Origin: Hordeum vulgare subsp. vulgare
Taxonomy: Eukaryota; Streptophyta; Magnoliopsida; Poales; Poaceae
Length of the DNA: 64,000 bases
Assembly: GCF_904849725.1 (NCBI RefSeq)
Contig: NC_058518.1
Span: 413,485,081-413,549,080, forward strand
Direction of reading: 5' to 3'
In this document: in pieces, positions 46,101-58,986 of the stretch
How the letters are laid out: every line of letters begins with the position of its first letter
How positions within the stretch are numbered: the first letter of the stretch is position 1
Position numbers and translations under genes: made by a program
The notes under the pieces: model-generated
What the model saw: the letters and a program-made list of their open reading frames with translations, nothing else
Told to the model about the DNA's origin: nothing
The model's database searches: none

Positions 46101-47140
46101 GCATGGATGACAAATCGTATGGTACAACTTATCAAAGGGAGAAGACACAATTTACCAATGGCATCATGTGTCAGGGGAAGCAATCACAAGAATTTTCTAA
46201 AGCAAAGGATGTCGTCGGTTAACAACACAGAATGAGTATGGCAGTACACAAAATATCTGATGTCAGTATCGGTGCTCAATCCGAGGGGGTAAAACGCAAG
46301 GTATCGGATTATAGAACATCTGAAAAATATTAATACTTAACTACCAAAGGAATTAGGATTTCAGATTGGTGTATCATAAACAGATGCTCTGGTCAAATAC
46401 CAGTAGGTTGAATGGACTTAGATGGACAGCCAACCAAAGTTGATTTGTCGAGAACCTGCTCCGTCTGGAAGGACGTCTGAGCCGGAAGATAATTCATGAG
46501 TATCATCAGATGATTGTGTGCATTCACCCAAATGTAGAATCAATAGATCACAGGAAAATTCACCAAGGAATTTTAATGAATGCGGCTAGTCATATGGATT
46601 TAACAATAATGTAAGCAGGTGAGAAGGTCATGAACATTAGGCTACGGAGGATTTCTGAAGAACGAATAGTAAGTCGAAGAACTTTCGAAACCCATGACAA
46701 CTGATGATGGACGAATCCCCGATATTATAATTCGTTGCATCTCGTAAAACAAGAGCAATTGGAGAAGGAACTATGAACGACATTTGTATGTAGTCATCCG
46801 TAGTGGCTGACGAAGGAAGGGAAAATTGCAGAAGCAATGAGAACAACAACTCAAGAGAACATCGAAGAGTAACTGCAGTTCTTCTGAGGGATAAAGCCAT
46901 CGTGTGGAATACGGGGTTCTCCGGGGGGAAGTATTTACGAGAACCTAATGTTAGAGTTAGCAAAATCTTTGTCCCGACAGAGAAGAGAAAGTAGAGCCCA
47001 GAGTATAGGAAAGGAGTAAAAGATACTAATACCACCCAATTGAGATGTGGGCCCGTAAGCCACAACATCACTGTTAGTAAAGTTTTTCAAACACTAGACT
47101 CAACTTCGGCCAAGGAGTTGGAAAGGGGGCTACCTACAGG
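43131..47140 (-). other. Element C interior without recognisable genes
   Basis: About 4 kb where gag, protease, RT and integrase core would be expected. I find no open frame above about 145 codons and no motif of these proteins. Either it is very decayed or it is filler DNA of a non-autonomous element. Since the LTRs are similar to each other, the interior was probably already non-coding when the element inserted. Confidence 0.65.
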
Positions 47141-47144
47141 CAGT

Positions 47145-47158
47145 TGGCTCTGATACCA
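47145..47158 (-). other. Primer-binding site, initiator tRNA-Met type
   Basis: The minus strand reads TGGTATCAGAGCCA three bases inside the right LTR. This fixes the right LTR as the 5' LTR. Confidence 0.9.
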
Positions 47159-47161
47159 ACT

Positions 47162-50100
47162 TGTGACGCCCTCGGCTTAATCGTACGCTAATCATACACG
47201 CAAATGCGTACGATCAAACCCAAGGACTCACGGGAAGATATCACAACACAACTATAGACACAAATAAAATAACATCAGCTTCATATTACAAGCCAGGGGC
47301 CTCGAGGGCTAGAATACAAAAGCTCGATAAACACACGAGTCAGCGGAAGCAACAAATATATGAGTACAGACATAAAACAACATGGGGTGCCTTAGAGAAG
47401 GCTAGCACAAAAGATACAACGATCGAACGAGGCGAGGCCTCCTGCCTGGGAACCTCCTAACTACTCCTGATCATCAGCGGCCTCCACGTAGTAGTAGGCA
47501 CCGTCCGGGTTGCAGTCGTCGGTGGCGGGGACCTCCATCTCCTGGGCTCCATCATCTGGTTGCAGCAACGGATCAAGAGGACAAGGGGGGAGCAAAGCAG
47601 CGGTGAGTACTCATCCAAAGTACTCGCAAGTCTTACATCAGAACTATTCTAATTATGCATCAGTATCAAAGAAGGGGGTTATATGTGGACTGACTGCAGC
47701 AATGCGAGAATAGAGAGAGAAGGCCTAGTCCTATCGAAGACTAGCATCTTCAGGGTCTTGCAGCAACAGACGAGAGTAGAACAGGGGTAATGCATTAATA
47801 GTCATATTGTTGCAGCAATATTAAAGTGAGGTCATGCCTAAGGATCCTCCCTCGACTCCCTGCGAGGAAGCAATCCCGAGACAAACTAATTCCAGTTAAG
47901 TAATGATTGTAGTTGTAAAAGATCAGGGCACAACTCCAAGTCGTCCTGTAACCGTGGACACGGCTATCGGAATAGTTAATTTTCATCCCTGTAGGGGTGC
48001 ACCACATGTCCCGTCACGCTCGATAACACTCTGACCGGACATACTTTTCTGGGTCCTGCCCGGCCTCGGAATATCGACACGTCGCAACCCCACCTAAGAC
48101 TAATCAGAGAGGCCAGCCCGCCGGTCTAAATCCTAGGCACAAAGGGTTCGTGGGCCCAGTTCCCCTTCACGCTCCTGCACGTGGCGTGGGCGGCCGACGT
48201 CAGTCCTAGCATCCCTTAATCACAAGCACGATGCATCTCGGGACCACTCGGGCGCGCGCCGCTACATTGCTGGCATATGAAAAGCTTCGGCTAATACCGC
48301 GACGCCGAGTACCCATAATTCTTCCCGCGTAGCCGGTTAGTGCGAAAAGGTCTCCGACCAACCCAGATCAAATACCCAAATCCATTAACATTTTAATTAG
48401 GCCAGCAACACAGTCTCACGGGAATCCACCCGTCTTACAACTAATCACCAATGATCCCAGTAACATGGTCGAGTAACTGTGTGGTTGTAACATCGGGGGG
48501 AATCCGAGGTATCACCCTCGTTGGATTCCGAACGATGTACCCGTCAAGGTGGGCTTAGAGGAATCACCCTCGGGGGTCCCACACTCGCGGGGTTGCACGA
48601 CAGAGGCGTCATCGGGAATGGTGAAAGAGGAATCACCCTCGATAACCACGACCGACTAGCTATACTGCAGAGATATCATCAGGAGTACTTAGCGAGGTGT
48701 CACCATCGGTACCCGATAGTATCTCTGTAGCGTCGTACAACGAAGGGGGTGAATGTGCTGTGTCGGGTCTGGCTCGTCGATCAGAGATCGAGATTTAAAA
48801 ACAAGCGGGGCAACTGAACTACGGGGTCAGAGGGGATGACTGCTCCACCTATACTAAGCATATTTAAAGTACAGGACTGAAAGTAACAGTTCATCAAAAA
48901 TAGGCTATGCATCAGATATAGGAGCTAACTACAACAGTAGCAAAATACTAATGCAAGCAGTAGGAAGAAAGACATAGGCGATATAGGAATGATCAAGGGG
49001 AGTTTGCTTGCCTTGCTGCTCTGCGGCAAAGGACTGATCGGCAGGGTCGTAGATGTACCCGACAGCAGCGTCAGTCTCGGGGTCTACCGGTAAGAAGAGG
49101 GGGAAGAAACAATAAATAATAGCACCGATGCAACACAAAGCATGACATGGAAAGATGCAGGCTAGACATGAGCTAACGCAGCAACATCCGTCATAGACGG
49201 GTCGGAAGAATATCTGACGATATTTTCCGGGTCTCGGGCTACTACCGGTAATACTGGAAACGATGGAAAAGTTCCATGTTTGCAATGCTAGGGACGCGTG
49301 ACAGACGAATGGACCGTGTATCCGGGTTCGTCTCGTTCTGCTGATCAACTTTCATGTTGAAAATATTTTGATCTGACTTACGGATTATTTTATATTAATT
49401 TTCAAAGTTTTATTAATTATTTAGGAATTAAAAACAGATTTAGCTATTTTAATAAAATCCTATTAGGATATCATCGCGATGTCATGCTGACATCAACATT
49501 TGACTGGTCAACTGACCTGCGGGTCCCGAACGTCATAGGCACAAGTTTCATTTAAGATTAATCAGATTAATTTAGTGGGGGACCCACGTGTCATACTCTA
49601 GTTATTCTAATTAATTAATTTAACTAATATATCTATTTATTTATTTAATAAAAACATTAATTTTTTATTATTTATATTAACTATCGCGTGGGGCCTCCCT
49701 GTCATAGACAGCGGGTGCGTTGGTCCCACCGGTAAGTGACCCTAGGCCAAAAACACATTTTTAATCACAAATACATAACCATACAAATGTCGTATTTCTT
49801 CACATGCCTATATACGCAAATACATACATAAATACGGGTATCAAATACATACATACATACATACGGAATACAACATTTGTTTTTATTTATTTTCTCTCAA
49901 AACTCTCATCTCCCTCTGTGTGTTAACAAATATAACAGAGAGGTTCTTTGCTAACTCCACATAGAAGAACCAAATGTTCAATCCTTCCTACCGGAGTCTA
50001 CCATCGACGGATCGAAGCCTCGTTTGCCGGAACGGAACCGGGACGGCGAGGAGAACGACATGGTGGGAGGAGCCCGAGGAGGGGCTCACCAACGGTGATG

Positions 50101-51138
50101 GGACGGCCCGATGAAGCCGGAGTTCGCGGGAAGCGGAGGTGACGGCGGTGATGGCGTGGTGGTGTGATGCCGGTGAGGACGGTCGCCGGAGAAGCCTCCC
50201 AGAGCCGTGGTGGTGGTCGTCGCCGGAGTTGGTGATGGGGGCCCGGCCGACGGAGGTCCGGGGGATGGCCAGCCGAGGTGTGGCACGGGAGAGGGCCTGG
50301 CCTCGGTTTGGAGAGGGGAGAGGTGAGGGAGGCCGTGGGGAGGGGTGGCCGAGAGGATGGAGGGAGGGGCCAGCGAGGGGTGGTGGCCGGTGGAGAGGGT
50401 GAGGCGAGGTGGAGAGGAGGGGGGCCTCGGGGTGGCTCGCCGGTTCGGTGGGATGGGGGAGGGGCTTCGGGTGGAGGAGCCGGTGGAGGGAGGCCGTGGG
50501 GGGGGGGGGGGCTCGCCGGCGGGAGGAGGAGGCCAGGGTGGAGGGAGTGAGCTCGGCGAGGATCTGGGAGGGAGAGAACGAGAGGAGGAGGTGGGATCGT
50601 GGGGGCGACGGGGGTTTGTGCGTGGGGGGGAGGTGGAACGAGAGGGAGGGAGCCTCTCGGTGGGGAGGGGTAGGTGGGACGGGAGGTGTCGGTGGGGGGG
50701 TTGGCGGCGGCCAGTGGGCTGACGAGGGAGGGAGCGGGGGCGGCTAGGGTTAGCTGCGGGTGGGCCGGTGGGGGCGGTTGGGGCTTGGCCAGTTGGGCCA
50801 CTTGGCCCAGCTCGGCCAAGGGTGGGGCGGTGTTTTGCCTTTTTTTTCTTTTTCTTTATTTGTATTTCATTTTCAGTTTTATTTTACCCTTTTGTTTATT
50901 TCTTTATATAATTTTTTTTATTTTCTGCATTCTAATTTAGAAAACATATTAACCACTATTATGTGCTATAACTCAAATATTTTTATTTTTCTTACATGTG
51001 AAAATTTAATTCGTTTGTCTTTAAAATAAAAATGATAACTGTTTTGACTTTTATTTAGTGACAACCTAGCTCAGTTAAATATGATGACCTAGCATCATTA
51101 GGGTGCGGTTACTCTAGCTTAATTACCGAGGTGTCACA
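47162..51138 (-). repeat. Element C 5' LTR
   Basis: Same layout as 38531-42518: hairpin 47180-47214, palindrome 47952-47963, motif array 48506-48708, G-rich tract about 50050-50830. Differences include shorter G runs, a deletion near 49560 and scattered substitutions. Confidence 0.92.
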
Positions 51139-51143
51139 GGTGG

Positions 51144-51951
51144 AACGTTCATGGAAATCATGTTAGGGGAAGCCATAAAACTCCTAGACAACATCATGAC
51201 AAACTACTCTCAGTGGCACACTGAAAGGTCACCTACTAGTAAGAAGGTACATGCTATAGAAGAAATTAACTCGTTGAGTGCTAAGATGGACGAGTTAATG
51301 AATTTGGTTGCTAGTAGAAGTGCTCCTTTGGATCCCAATGGTATGCCCTTGTCTTCTTTGATTGAGAGTAGCAACGCTAGCTTGGACGTTAATTTTGTTG
51401 GTAGGAATAACTTTGGCAACAACAATGCTTTTAGAGGAAACTATGTTCCTAGGCCTTTTCCTAGTAACTACTCTAATAATTTTAGCAACTCCTACAACAA
51501 TACTCATGGAAATTACAATAAATTACCCTCTGATCTAGAGAGTAATATCAAAGAGTTCATCAACTCTCAAAAGATTTTCAATGCGTCCATAAAGGAAAAA
51601 CTACTCAAAATTGACGATTTGGCTAAGAGCGTTGATAGAATTTCTAGTGATGTTGATGCTTTGAAAGTTAGATGTGCTCCGCCCAAAATCAACATGGATG
51701 AAACTTTGAAAGCTATGCGTGTTTCCATGACTGAGAACCAAGAAAGAAGCGCCCAAATTCATGCTAGACATGAATGGCTTAAAAAGGCATGTTCTCATGA
51801 TAAGAATCACGAAGATCTTAAAGTGCTTGGTGTGACTCCCATTGAATCTTTGTTTTCTTGTGTCAAACCTAATGATTATGGGGCTGGATATGAATCCACT
51901 TTGGTTGAAAAGTGCCCCAATGATTCAGAGTCCATCTATCTTGATGCTTAA
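51144..51951 (+). pseudogene. gag: Element B gag, C-terminal part
   Basis: Resumes gag after element C. 266 open codons from 51151: EIMLGEAIKLLDNIMTNYS, then an Asn/Tyr/Ser-rich region (residues 85-135, GRNNFGNNNAFRGNYVP), then a helical, coiled-coil-like stretch (IKEFINSQKIFNASIKEKL), ending SESIYLDA. No CCHC zinc knuckle is present; the Asn/Arg-rich part may bind RNA instead. Removing element C and one duplicated GGTGG joins it to 38530 with one small frameshift. Confidence 0.82.
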
Positions 51952-51983
51952 AGCATTGAAAGTGGAGTAGAAGACGTTAAAAC

Positions 51984-52604
51984 TTGAGTAGTAATGAAAT
52001 TACTACCATGGATTTCAAGGAATTCAATTATGATAGTTGCTCCTTGATTAAATTTATTTCTTTGATGCAATCCATGTTGAACTCTCCACACGCTAGCCAA
52101 AACAAAGCCTTTACCGATCATATCGTCGAAGGTATGATAAAATATCTTGAAGAAAAACTTGAATTGGAAGTATCTATCCCTAGAAATCTTCATGATGAGT
52201 GGGAACCTTCCATCAAAATCAAAATCAAAAACTATGAATGTAATGCTTTGTGTTATTTGGGTGCTAGTGTTTCTGCGATTCCAAAGTCTTTATGTGATGT
52301 TCTCGGTTTTAATGAGATTGAAGAGTGTTCTCTTAATTTCCATCTTCCTGATTCTACTGTCAAGAAACCCATGGGAAGGATCAATGATGTTCTTATTATT
52401 GCAAATAGGAACTATGTACCCGTGGATTTCATTGTGCTTGACATTGATTGCAATCGTACATGCCCTATTATTCTTGGTAATATTAGATTCCAATTTCCAT
52501 TAAGGAAGGGCATGGAACAATTTCATAGAAAGAAAATAAGATTGCCTTATGAAGCCATGATGAGGGCCACTTATGGTTTGAGCACCAAAGACGACGATAC
52601 GTGA
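51984..52604 (+). pseudogene. Element B retropepsin-like protease, active site lost
   Basis: 206 codons, downstream of gag by 32 bases. The expected motif D-L-G-A-S-V-S is present as CYLGASVSAIPKSL: the catalytic Asp is Tyr (codon TAT for GAT, near 52254). The second family motif I-L-G-R is changed to PIILGNIRF. The rest of the domain is intact (YVPVDFIVLDID). It would fold like a gag protease but should be inactive. No pol follows. Confidence 0.8.
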
Positions 52605-55312
52605 TTCTATCGCTTTTATGCCTAGCTAAGGCCATTAAATAATAGCGCTTGTTGGGAGGCAACCCAATGAATTTATCTTTTTTATTTCTGTTTTCTTGCG
52701 TGCACACTTTTATAATTCTGTTGTGATTGTGTTTTTTGTGCTTCTTTTTGTGTTTGAGCCAAGCAAAACCTTTATGACTAGTCTTGGTAATGGTTGTTTG
52801 ATCCTGCTGGAAAAAGACAGAAACTTTTCGCTCACGAGATGATTTTTCATTTTTATTCAGAAAGATATTTTGAGTTTATTATTTTTGCTGCTGGTTCATA
52901 TGACTTTTTCCCAGGCCGTCGTAAGTTTTCAGATTTTTTGCGGTACCATAAGTATACGAAGTATACAGCTTGCTACAGACTGGTTTGTTTTTGATATATC
53001 CTGTTTTTGTTGAGTTGGTTGCTTGTTTTGATGAAACTATGGTTAGTATCGGGGGGTACTAGCCATGGAAAAGTGAAAATACAGTAGCCCAACACCAATA
53101 TATATAGAATTCAAGTTTGCTACAGTACCAAAAGAAGTGGTAGTTTGTTTTCTTGTGCTAATGTTATCACGAGTTTCTGTTTATGTTTTGTGTTGTGAAG
53201 TTTTCAAGTTTTGGGTGATGTTCTCATGGACAAAGAGATAAAGAGTGGAAAGAGATCAAGCTTGGTGATGCCCAATGCATCCCAAGCCAATTCAAGGACA
53301 CCAAAAAGCCTAAGCTTGGGGATGCCCTGGGAAGGCATCCCCTCTTTCGTCTGCAATCCATCGGTAACATCACTTGGAGCTGTATTTTTATTCACCACAT
53401 GATATGTGTTTTGCTTGGAGCGTCTTGTATCTTAGGAGTCTTTTCCTTTTGTTGTGTCACAATCATCCTTGCTGCACACCTTTTTGAGAGAGAGAGACAT
53501 GCACTCATCGTGATTTTGCTAGAATGCTCATAGTGCTTCACTTATATCTTTTGAGATAGATACTTTTGCTCTTAGTGCTTCACTTATATCTTTTGAGCTA
53601 GATACTTTTGCTCTAGAGCTTCACTTATATCTTTAGAGCACGGCGGTGCGTGATTTGGTAGTTGGCTTATACTATGAAAGTAGTCCCAAATGTGATAGGT
53701 ACCCAAAGAGGATGCAAAGAAACCTCCATCTTCATGTGCATTGAGTAGAAAGAGAAGTTTTGATTCCTCTCAATTAGTTTTGAGACGTGGATTTGGTAAT
53801 ATTAAGAGCTATGTCAGTAGGGTGTTGTGAATCTAGAAATACTTGTGTTAAAGTTAGTGATTCCCGTAGCATGCACGTATGGTGAACCGCTATGTTAGCA
53901 AGTCGGAGCATAATTGATCTATTGATTGTCATCCTTTCTGTTGAGGTCGGGACCGCGCGATGGTTAACACCTACCAACCCTTCCCCTCGGAGTATGAGTT
54001 TAGCACTTTGTTTTGATTACTAATAAAAACTTTCGCAACAAGTATGTGAGTTCTTCATGACTAATGTGAGTCCATGGTATAGATGCACTTTCACCTTTCA
54101 CCATTGCTAGCCTCTCTAGTGCCGCGCAATTCTCGCCGGTGCACAAACCCACCATATGGCTTCCTCAAAACAGCCACCATACCTACCTACTATGGCATTT
54201 TGATAGCCATTCCGAGATATATTGCCATGCAACTCCCACCGTTCCGTCTCATGACTTGTGCCGTCACTCTCATATTGCCATTGCATGATCGTAAGATAGC
54301 TAGCGAGATGTTTCAACGTCATACGCCATGCTAGATCGTTGCAGATCCCGTTACACTGCCGGAGGCATTTCCTATAGAGTCATCACCATTTTTGAGCTGT
54401 GAGTAAATAAAAGTGTGATGATCATCATTATTAGAGCTTTGTCCCATGTTAGCAAATAATAAAAAAAAGACCAAAGAGCCTAAAAAGAGAGGCCTAAGAG
54501 CCCAAATGAAAAAAAGAGAGAAAAAGAGAGAAGGGACAATGCTAATATGTTTTTCCACACTTGTGCTTCATGATAGCACCATGTTCTTCATGATTGAGAG
54601 CTTCTTGCTTTGTCACTACGATATGCTAGTGGGAATCTTCATTATATAACTTGGATTTTATATTCCAATGATGGGCTTCCTCAAAATTGCCCTAGGTCTT
54701 GGTGAGCAAGCAAGTTGGATGCACACCCACTAGATTTCCTTTTGAGCTTTCACATACTTATAGCTCTAGCGCATCTCTTGTATGGCAATCCCTACTCATT
54801 CACATTGATATCTATTAATGGGCATCTCCATAGCCTTTTGATATGCCGAGTCAATGTGATCATCTCCTCCTTTTTGTCTCACAACCACCACCACACTCTA
54901 TTCCACCTATAGTGCTATATCCATGGCTCACGCTCATGTATTGCATGATAGTTATAATTTTTTTGAGAAAGTAAGAGTGCGAAAACAATTACTTGGCCAA
55001 TTCCGGGGTTGTGCATGATTTACATTAGTTGTGTGAGGATGATGGGGCATAGCCAGAGTATATGATTTTGTAGGGATAACTTTCCTTGGCCTTGTTATTT
55101 GGAAAGTTCATGATTACCTTGCTAGTTTCCTTGAAGTATTATTGTTTTCATGTCAATAGCAAACTATTGTTTTGAATCTTACGGATCTGAACAATCATGT
55201 CACGTGAAAGAAGTTGCAAAGGACAACTATGCTAGGTAGCATTCCACATCAAAAATTCATTCTTTATCACTTCCCTACCCGAGGACGAGCAGTAGTTAAG
55301 TTTGGGGATGCT
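52605..55312 (+). other. Element B 3' non-coding region and polypurine tract
   Basis: AT-rich, no gene. It begins with GTTGGGAGGCAACCC and ends AAGTTTGGGGATGCT (55298-55312), a polypurine tract directly before the 3' LTR. It includes a 42-bp tandem repeat at 53530-53640. It is homologous, inverted, to 5376-8340. Confidence 0.8.
53530..53640 (+). repeat. ~42-bp tandem repeat, 2.7 copies
   Basis: GCTTCACTTATATCTTTTGA recurs at 53535, 53577 and 53618 with small changes (the last copy reads CTTTAGAG). Confidence 0.85.
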
Positions 55313-56867
55313 TGATACGTCTCAAACGTATCTACAATTTTTGATGGTTTCATGCTATTATCTTGTCAAACTTTGGATGTTTTACGTGCCTTTTAAATAT
55401 TTTCTCGGACTAACTTATTAACTCAGTGCCAAGTGCCAGTTCCTGTTTTTTCCATGTTTTTGACCCCTTTGAGAGGAGATTTTGAAATAGAGTCCAAACG
55501 GAAGAAAATCCCCGAAAAGATTTTTTCGTAACGGAAGAAGATCGGGAAGCTTGGGAGCCAAGGAAGGTGAGCCTCAGGGGCCCCACAAGCCCCCACCCCG
55601 CGGCCAGGGGGCAGGCCGCGTCCCACAGTCTTGTGGGCCCCCTGAGCGCCCTCTGACCTAGGGGTTGCGCCTATATATTCCCTAAAAATCCCAAAAAAAT
55701 CAGGATATCATCGAAAGTACTTTTCCGCCGTCGCAAGCTTCTGTCTCCGCAAGATCCCATCTGGGGCACGTTCTGGTGCCCTACCGAAGGGGGGATTCAG
55801 ACACAGAGGGCTTCTTCATCAACACCATGACCTCTCTGATGATGCGTGAGTAGTTCACCATAGACCTACAGGTCCATAGCTAGTAACTAGATGGCTTCTT
55901 CTCTCTCTTGGATCTTCAATACAAAGTTCTCCATGATCTTCACGGAGATCTATCCGATGTAATCTTCTTTTGCGGTGTGTTTGTCGAGATCCGATGAATT
56001 GTGGATTTATGATCAGATTATCTATGAATCTTATTTGAGTTTCTTATGATCTCTCTTATGCATGATTTCATATCCTTGTTATTCTCTTCGAGTTGTGGGT
56101 TTTGTCTAGCCAACTAGATCTATGATTCTTCCAATGGGAGAAGTGCTTGGTTTTGGGTTCATACCGTGCGGTGACCTCACCCAGTGACAGAAGGGGTAGC
56201 GAGGCACGCATCATGTTGTTGCCATCAAGGGTAAAAAGATGGTGTTTTCATCATTGGTTTGAGATTATCCCTCTACATCATGTCATGTTGCTTAAGGCGT
56301 TACTCTATTCGTCATGAACTCAATACACTAGATGCATGCTGGATAGCGATCGATGTGTGGAGTAATAGTAGTCGATGCAGAAAGTATTGGTCTACTTGTC
56401 TCGAACGTGATGCCTATATGTATGATCATTGCCTTAGATATCATCATAACTTTGCGCGGTTCTATCAATTGCTCGACAGTAATTTGTTCACCCACCGTGA
56501 TATTTGCTATTTTGAGAGAAGCCTCTAGTGAACACTATGGCCCCCGAGTCTACTCCACATCATATTTTCAGCCTTACACTTTTTACTTCGTTGCACTTTT
56601 TGGCTTCAGATCTCACTTTGCAAATAATCTTGAAGGAATTGACAACCCCTTTGAAGCGTTGGGTGCAAGCTTGTTTGTGTTTGCGCAGGTACTCTAAGCT
56701 TGAGGAGACCCTTCTTCCGGATCGATACCTTGGTTCTCAAACTAAGGGAAATACTTACTGCTCCTGTGCTGCATCACCCTTTCCTCTTCAACGGAAAAAC
56801 CGATGCAAACCAGAGAAGTAACAAGAAGAATTCCTAGAGCCAAGGAAGGACTTTTGTTGCCGTAGGA
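55313..56867 (+). repeat. Element B 3' LTR
   Basis: Starts TGATACGTCTCAAACGTATC and ends TTGTTGCCGTAGGA; the terminal CA is mutated to GA. It pairs with 36194-37747 and is followed by target duplication GGGTT. Confidence 0.92.
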
Positions 56868-56872
56868 GGGTT

Positions 56873-58245
56873 GTCAATCCCTCATGGGTATAGTAAGGAT
56901 AGATTGATAGATGCAAATAGGAGTGATAGAAAATAGAACACAAGAAGGTATTTTTGTGTTCTTTGATAACATAGATCTGAAAATAAAAGAGCAAATAAAA
57001 TAAAAACACAAATAGAAAAATAGAGATTGCAAATTGATGATGTGAAGTAGACCCGGGGGCCGTAGGTTTCACTTGTGGCTTCTCTCGAGAAAATAGCACA
57101 CGGTGGGTAGACAAATTACTGTTGGGAAATTGATAGAAGAGAAAATAATTATGACGATATTCAAGGCAATGATCATGTATATAGGCATAACCTCCAAGAC
57201 AAGTAGACGAACTTCTGCCTACATCTACTTCTATTACTCCACACGTCGACCGCTATCCAGCATGCATCTAGTGTATTGAGTTCATGGAGAAACAAAGTAA
57301 GGACTTAAGAATGATGACATGATGTAGACAAGATCTATTCATGTAGGAATATACCCCATCATTTTATCTTTGATAGCAACGATACATGCATGTCATGTCT
57401 CTTTTTGTCACTAAGACTGAGCACCTCAAGACCGAACCCATCACAAAGCACCTCTTCTCGTTGTAAGATAAAATATCAAGTTGGCCAGATAAAAACCAAA
57501 TATCGGAGAAGAAATACAAGGTTATAATAATCAAGCATGAATATGTTTTCATAGACTGGATCATAAACTCGTAATTCATCGGATCCCAACAAACACACTG
57601 CAAAAAAAGAGTTACATCATATGCATCTCCAAGAGACCATTCTATTGAGAAACAAATAGAGATAGAAAGCAATGTAGCTACTGCCTACGGGTCCGTGGGT
57701 CTGATATGAATTAATCACACATCATCAGAGGAGCACCAATGAGGATGGTGATCCCCTCCATGATCGTGTTCCTCTCCGGAACGGGCTCTAGATTGGATTT
57801 AGTGGCTTTTGGAACTTGCAGCGGCTCAAACGATTTTTCATCGAGTCCTCTAGGGTTTTGTTATTATTGGGGTATTTATTGAGCTCAAAGGCACCGGAGG
57901 AGGTGCCCGAGGGCTCCACTAGATACCAGGCCGCGCTAGGTGCCCTCGGCGTGCCCTGATATCTAGTGGGTCCGTGGGCCTCATCTGCTGCTCATTCTTG
58001 GCTCCCAAGTTTCCTTATGGTCCAAAACAATTATCCGTAAAGTTGGTGGCATTTGGACTTCCTTTGATATGGATTTTCCTGAAGAAAAAAAACAGCAAAA
58101 AACAACAACTAGCACTAGGCACTATGTCAATAGGTTAGTCCCAAAAAATGATTTAAAGGTACTATAAAATAATCATAAAACATCCAAGAATGATAATATA
58201 ACAGCATGGAACAATAAAGATTATAGATACGTTGGAGACATATCA
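56873..58245 (-). repeat. Solo LTR E, second part
   Basis: Continues 36012-36193 across element B (TGGAGGGGTT/GTCAATCCC) and ends GTTGGAGACATATCA, the inverse of a TGATATGTCTCC start. No interior is present, hence a solo LTR. Confidence 0.8.
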
Positions 58246-58250
58246 ATCAT

Positions 58251-58986
58251 CCTCATTGGTGCTCCTCCGATGATGCGTGAGTAGTTCATATCAAACCTAC
58301 GGGTCCGTAGGCAGTATCTAGATGGCGTTCTCACTCGTTTTACTTTTCTATACAATGGTCTAGTGGAGAACTATTTGATGTAACTCTTTCATTTGCGGTG
58401 TGTTTGTTGGTATCCGATGAACTGTGAGTTTATGATCAGATGCTTTTGGGAGAATTATATCCATGCTTAATTATTATAGCCTCGTATTTCTTCTCCGATA
58501 ATTGGTTTTTGTTTGGCCAACTTGATCTTTTTATCTTGCACTGGGAAGAGGTGCTTTGTGATTGGTTCGATCTTGCGGTGCTCAATCTCAATGACAGAAA
58601 GAGACATGACACACATGTATCGTTGCTATTAAGGATAAAACGATGGGGTCTCTTCCAACATGAATAGATCTTGTCTACATCATGTCATCGTTCTTAAAGC
58701 ATTACTCGGTTTTCCATGAACTTAATACACTAGATGCATGCTGGATAGCGGTTGTCGTGTGGAGTAATAGTAGTAGATGCACACGCTAGTTGGTCTACTT
58801 TTCTGGGACGTAATGCCTATATACATGATCATTGTCTTGGATATCGTTATAATCATTCGCTCTTCTATCAATTGCCCAACAATAATTTGTAAACCCACCA
58901 TTTTCTATTTTCTCGAGAGAAGCCACTTGTGAAACCCACGGCCCCCGGGTCTATTTTACATCATCTATTTGCAACATCTATTTTGC
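58251..58986 (+). repeat. D-type LTR, second part
   Basis: Resumes LTR D with CCTCATTGGTGCTCC and carries the usual middle of this LTR type (GATGCATGCTGGATAGCGGT). It is cut by element F at 58987; about 300 bp of its end should lie beyond the window. Confidence 0.8.

Larger units (their letters stand above)
38531..51138 (-). mobile_element. Element C, gypsy-type with ~4 kb LTRs
   Basis: LTRs at 38531-42518 (3,988 bp) and 47162-51138 (3,977 bp), TG...CA ends, and perfect target duplication GGTGG (38526-38530, 51139-51143). Minus orientation follows from the primer site next to the right LTR and integrase remains next to the left LTR. LTRs make up nearly two thirds of the element. The interior (42519-47161) keeps only an integrase tail. 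By eye the LTRs differ by roughly 1-3% plus small indels, so it is among the younger insertions. Confidence 0.92.
36194..56867 (+). mobile_element. Element B, gag-protease LTR element hosting element C
   Basis: LTRs of 1,554 bp (36194-37747) and 1,555 bp (55313-56867), with perfect target duplication GGGTT (36189-36193 and 56868-56872). Interior: tRNA-Asp-type primer site, gag, retropepsin-like protease, long non-coding 3' region and polypurine tract. Excluding element C (12,608 bp plus its 5-bp duplication) it is about 8.06 kb. No RT or integrase is present, so it would depend on another gypsy element for mobility. Confidence 0.9.
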
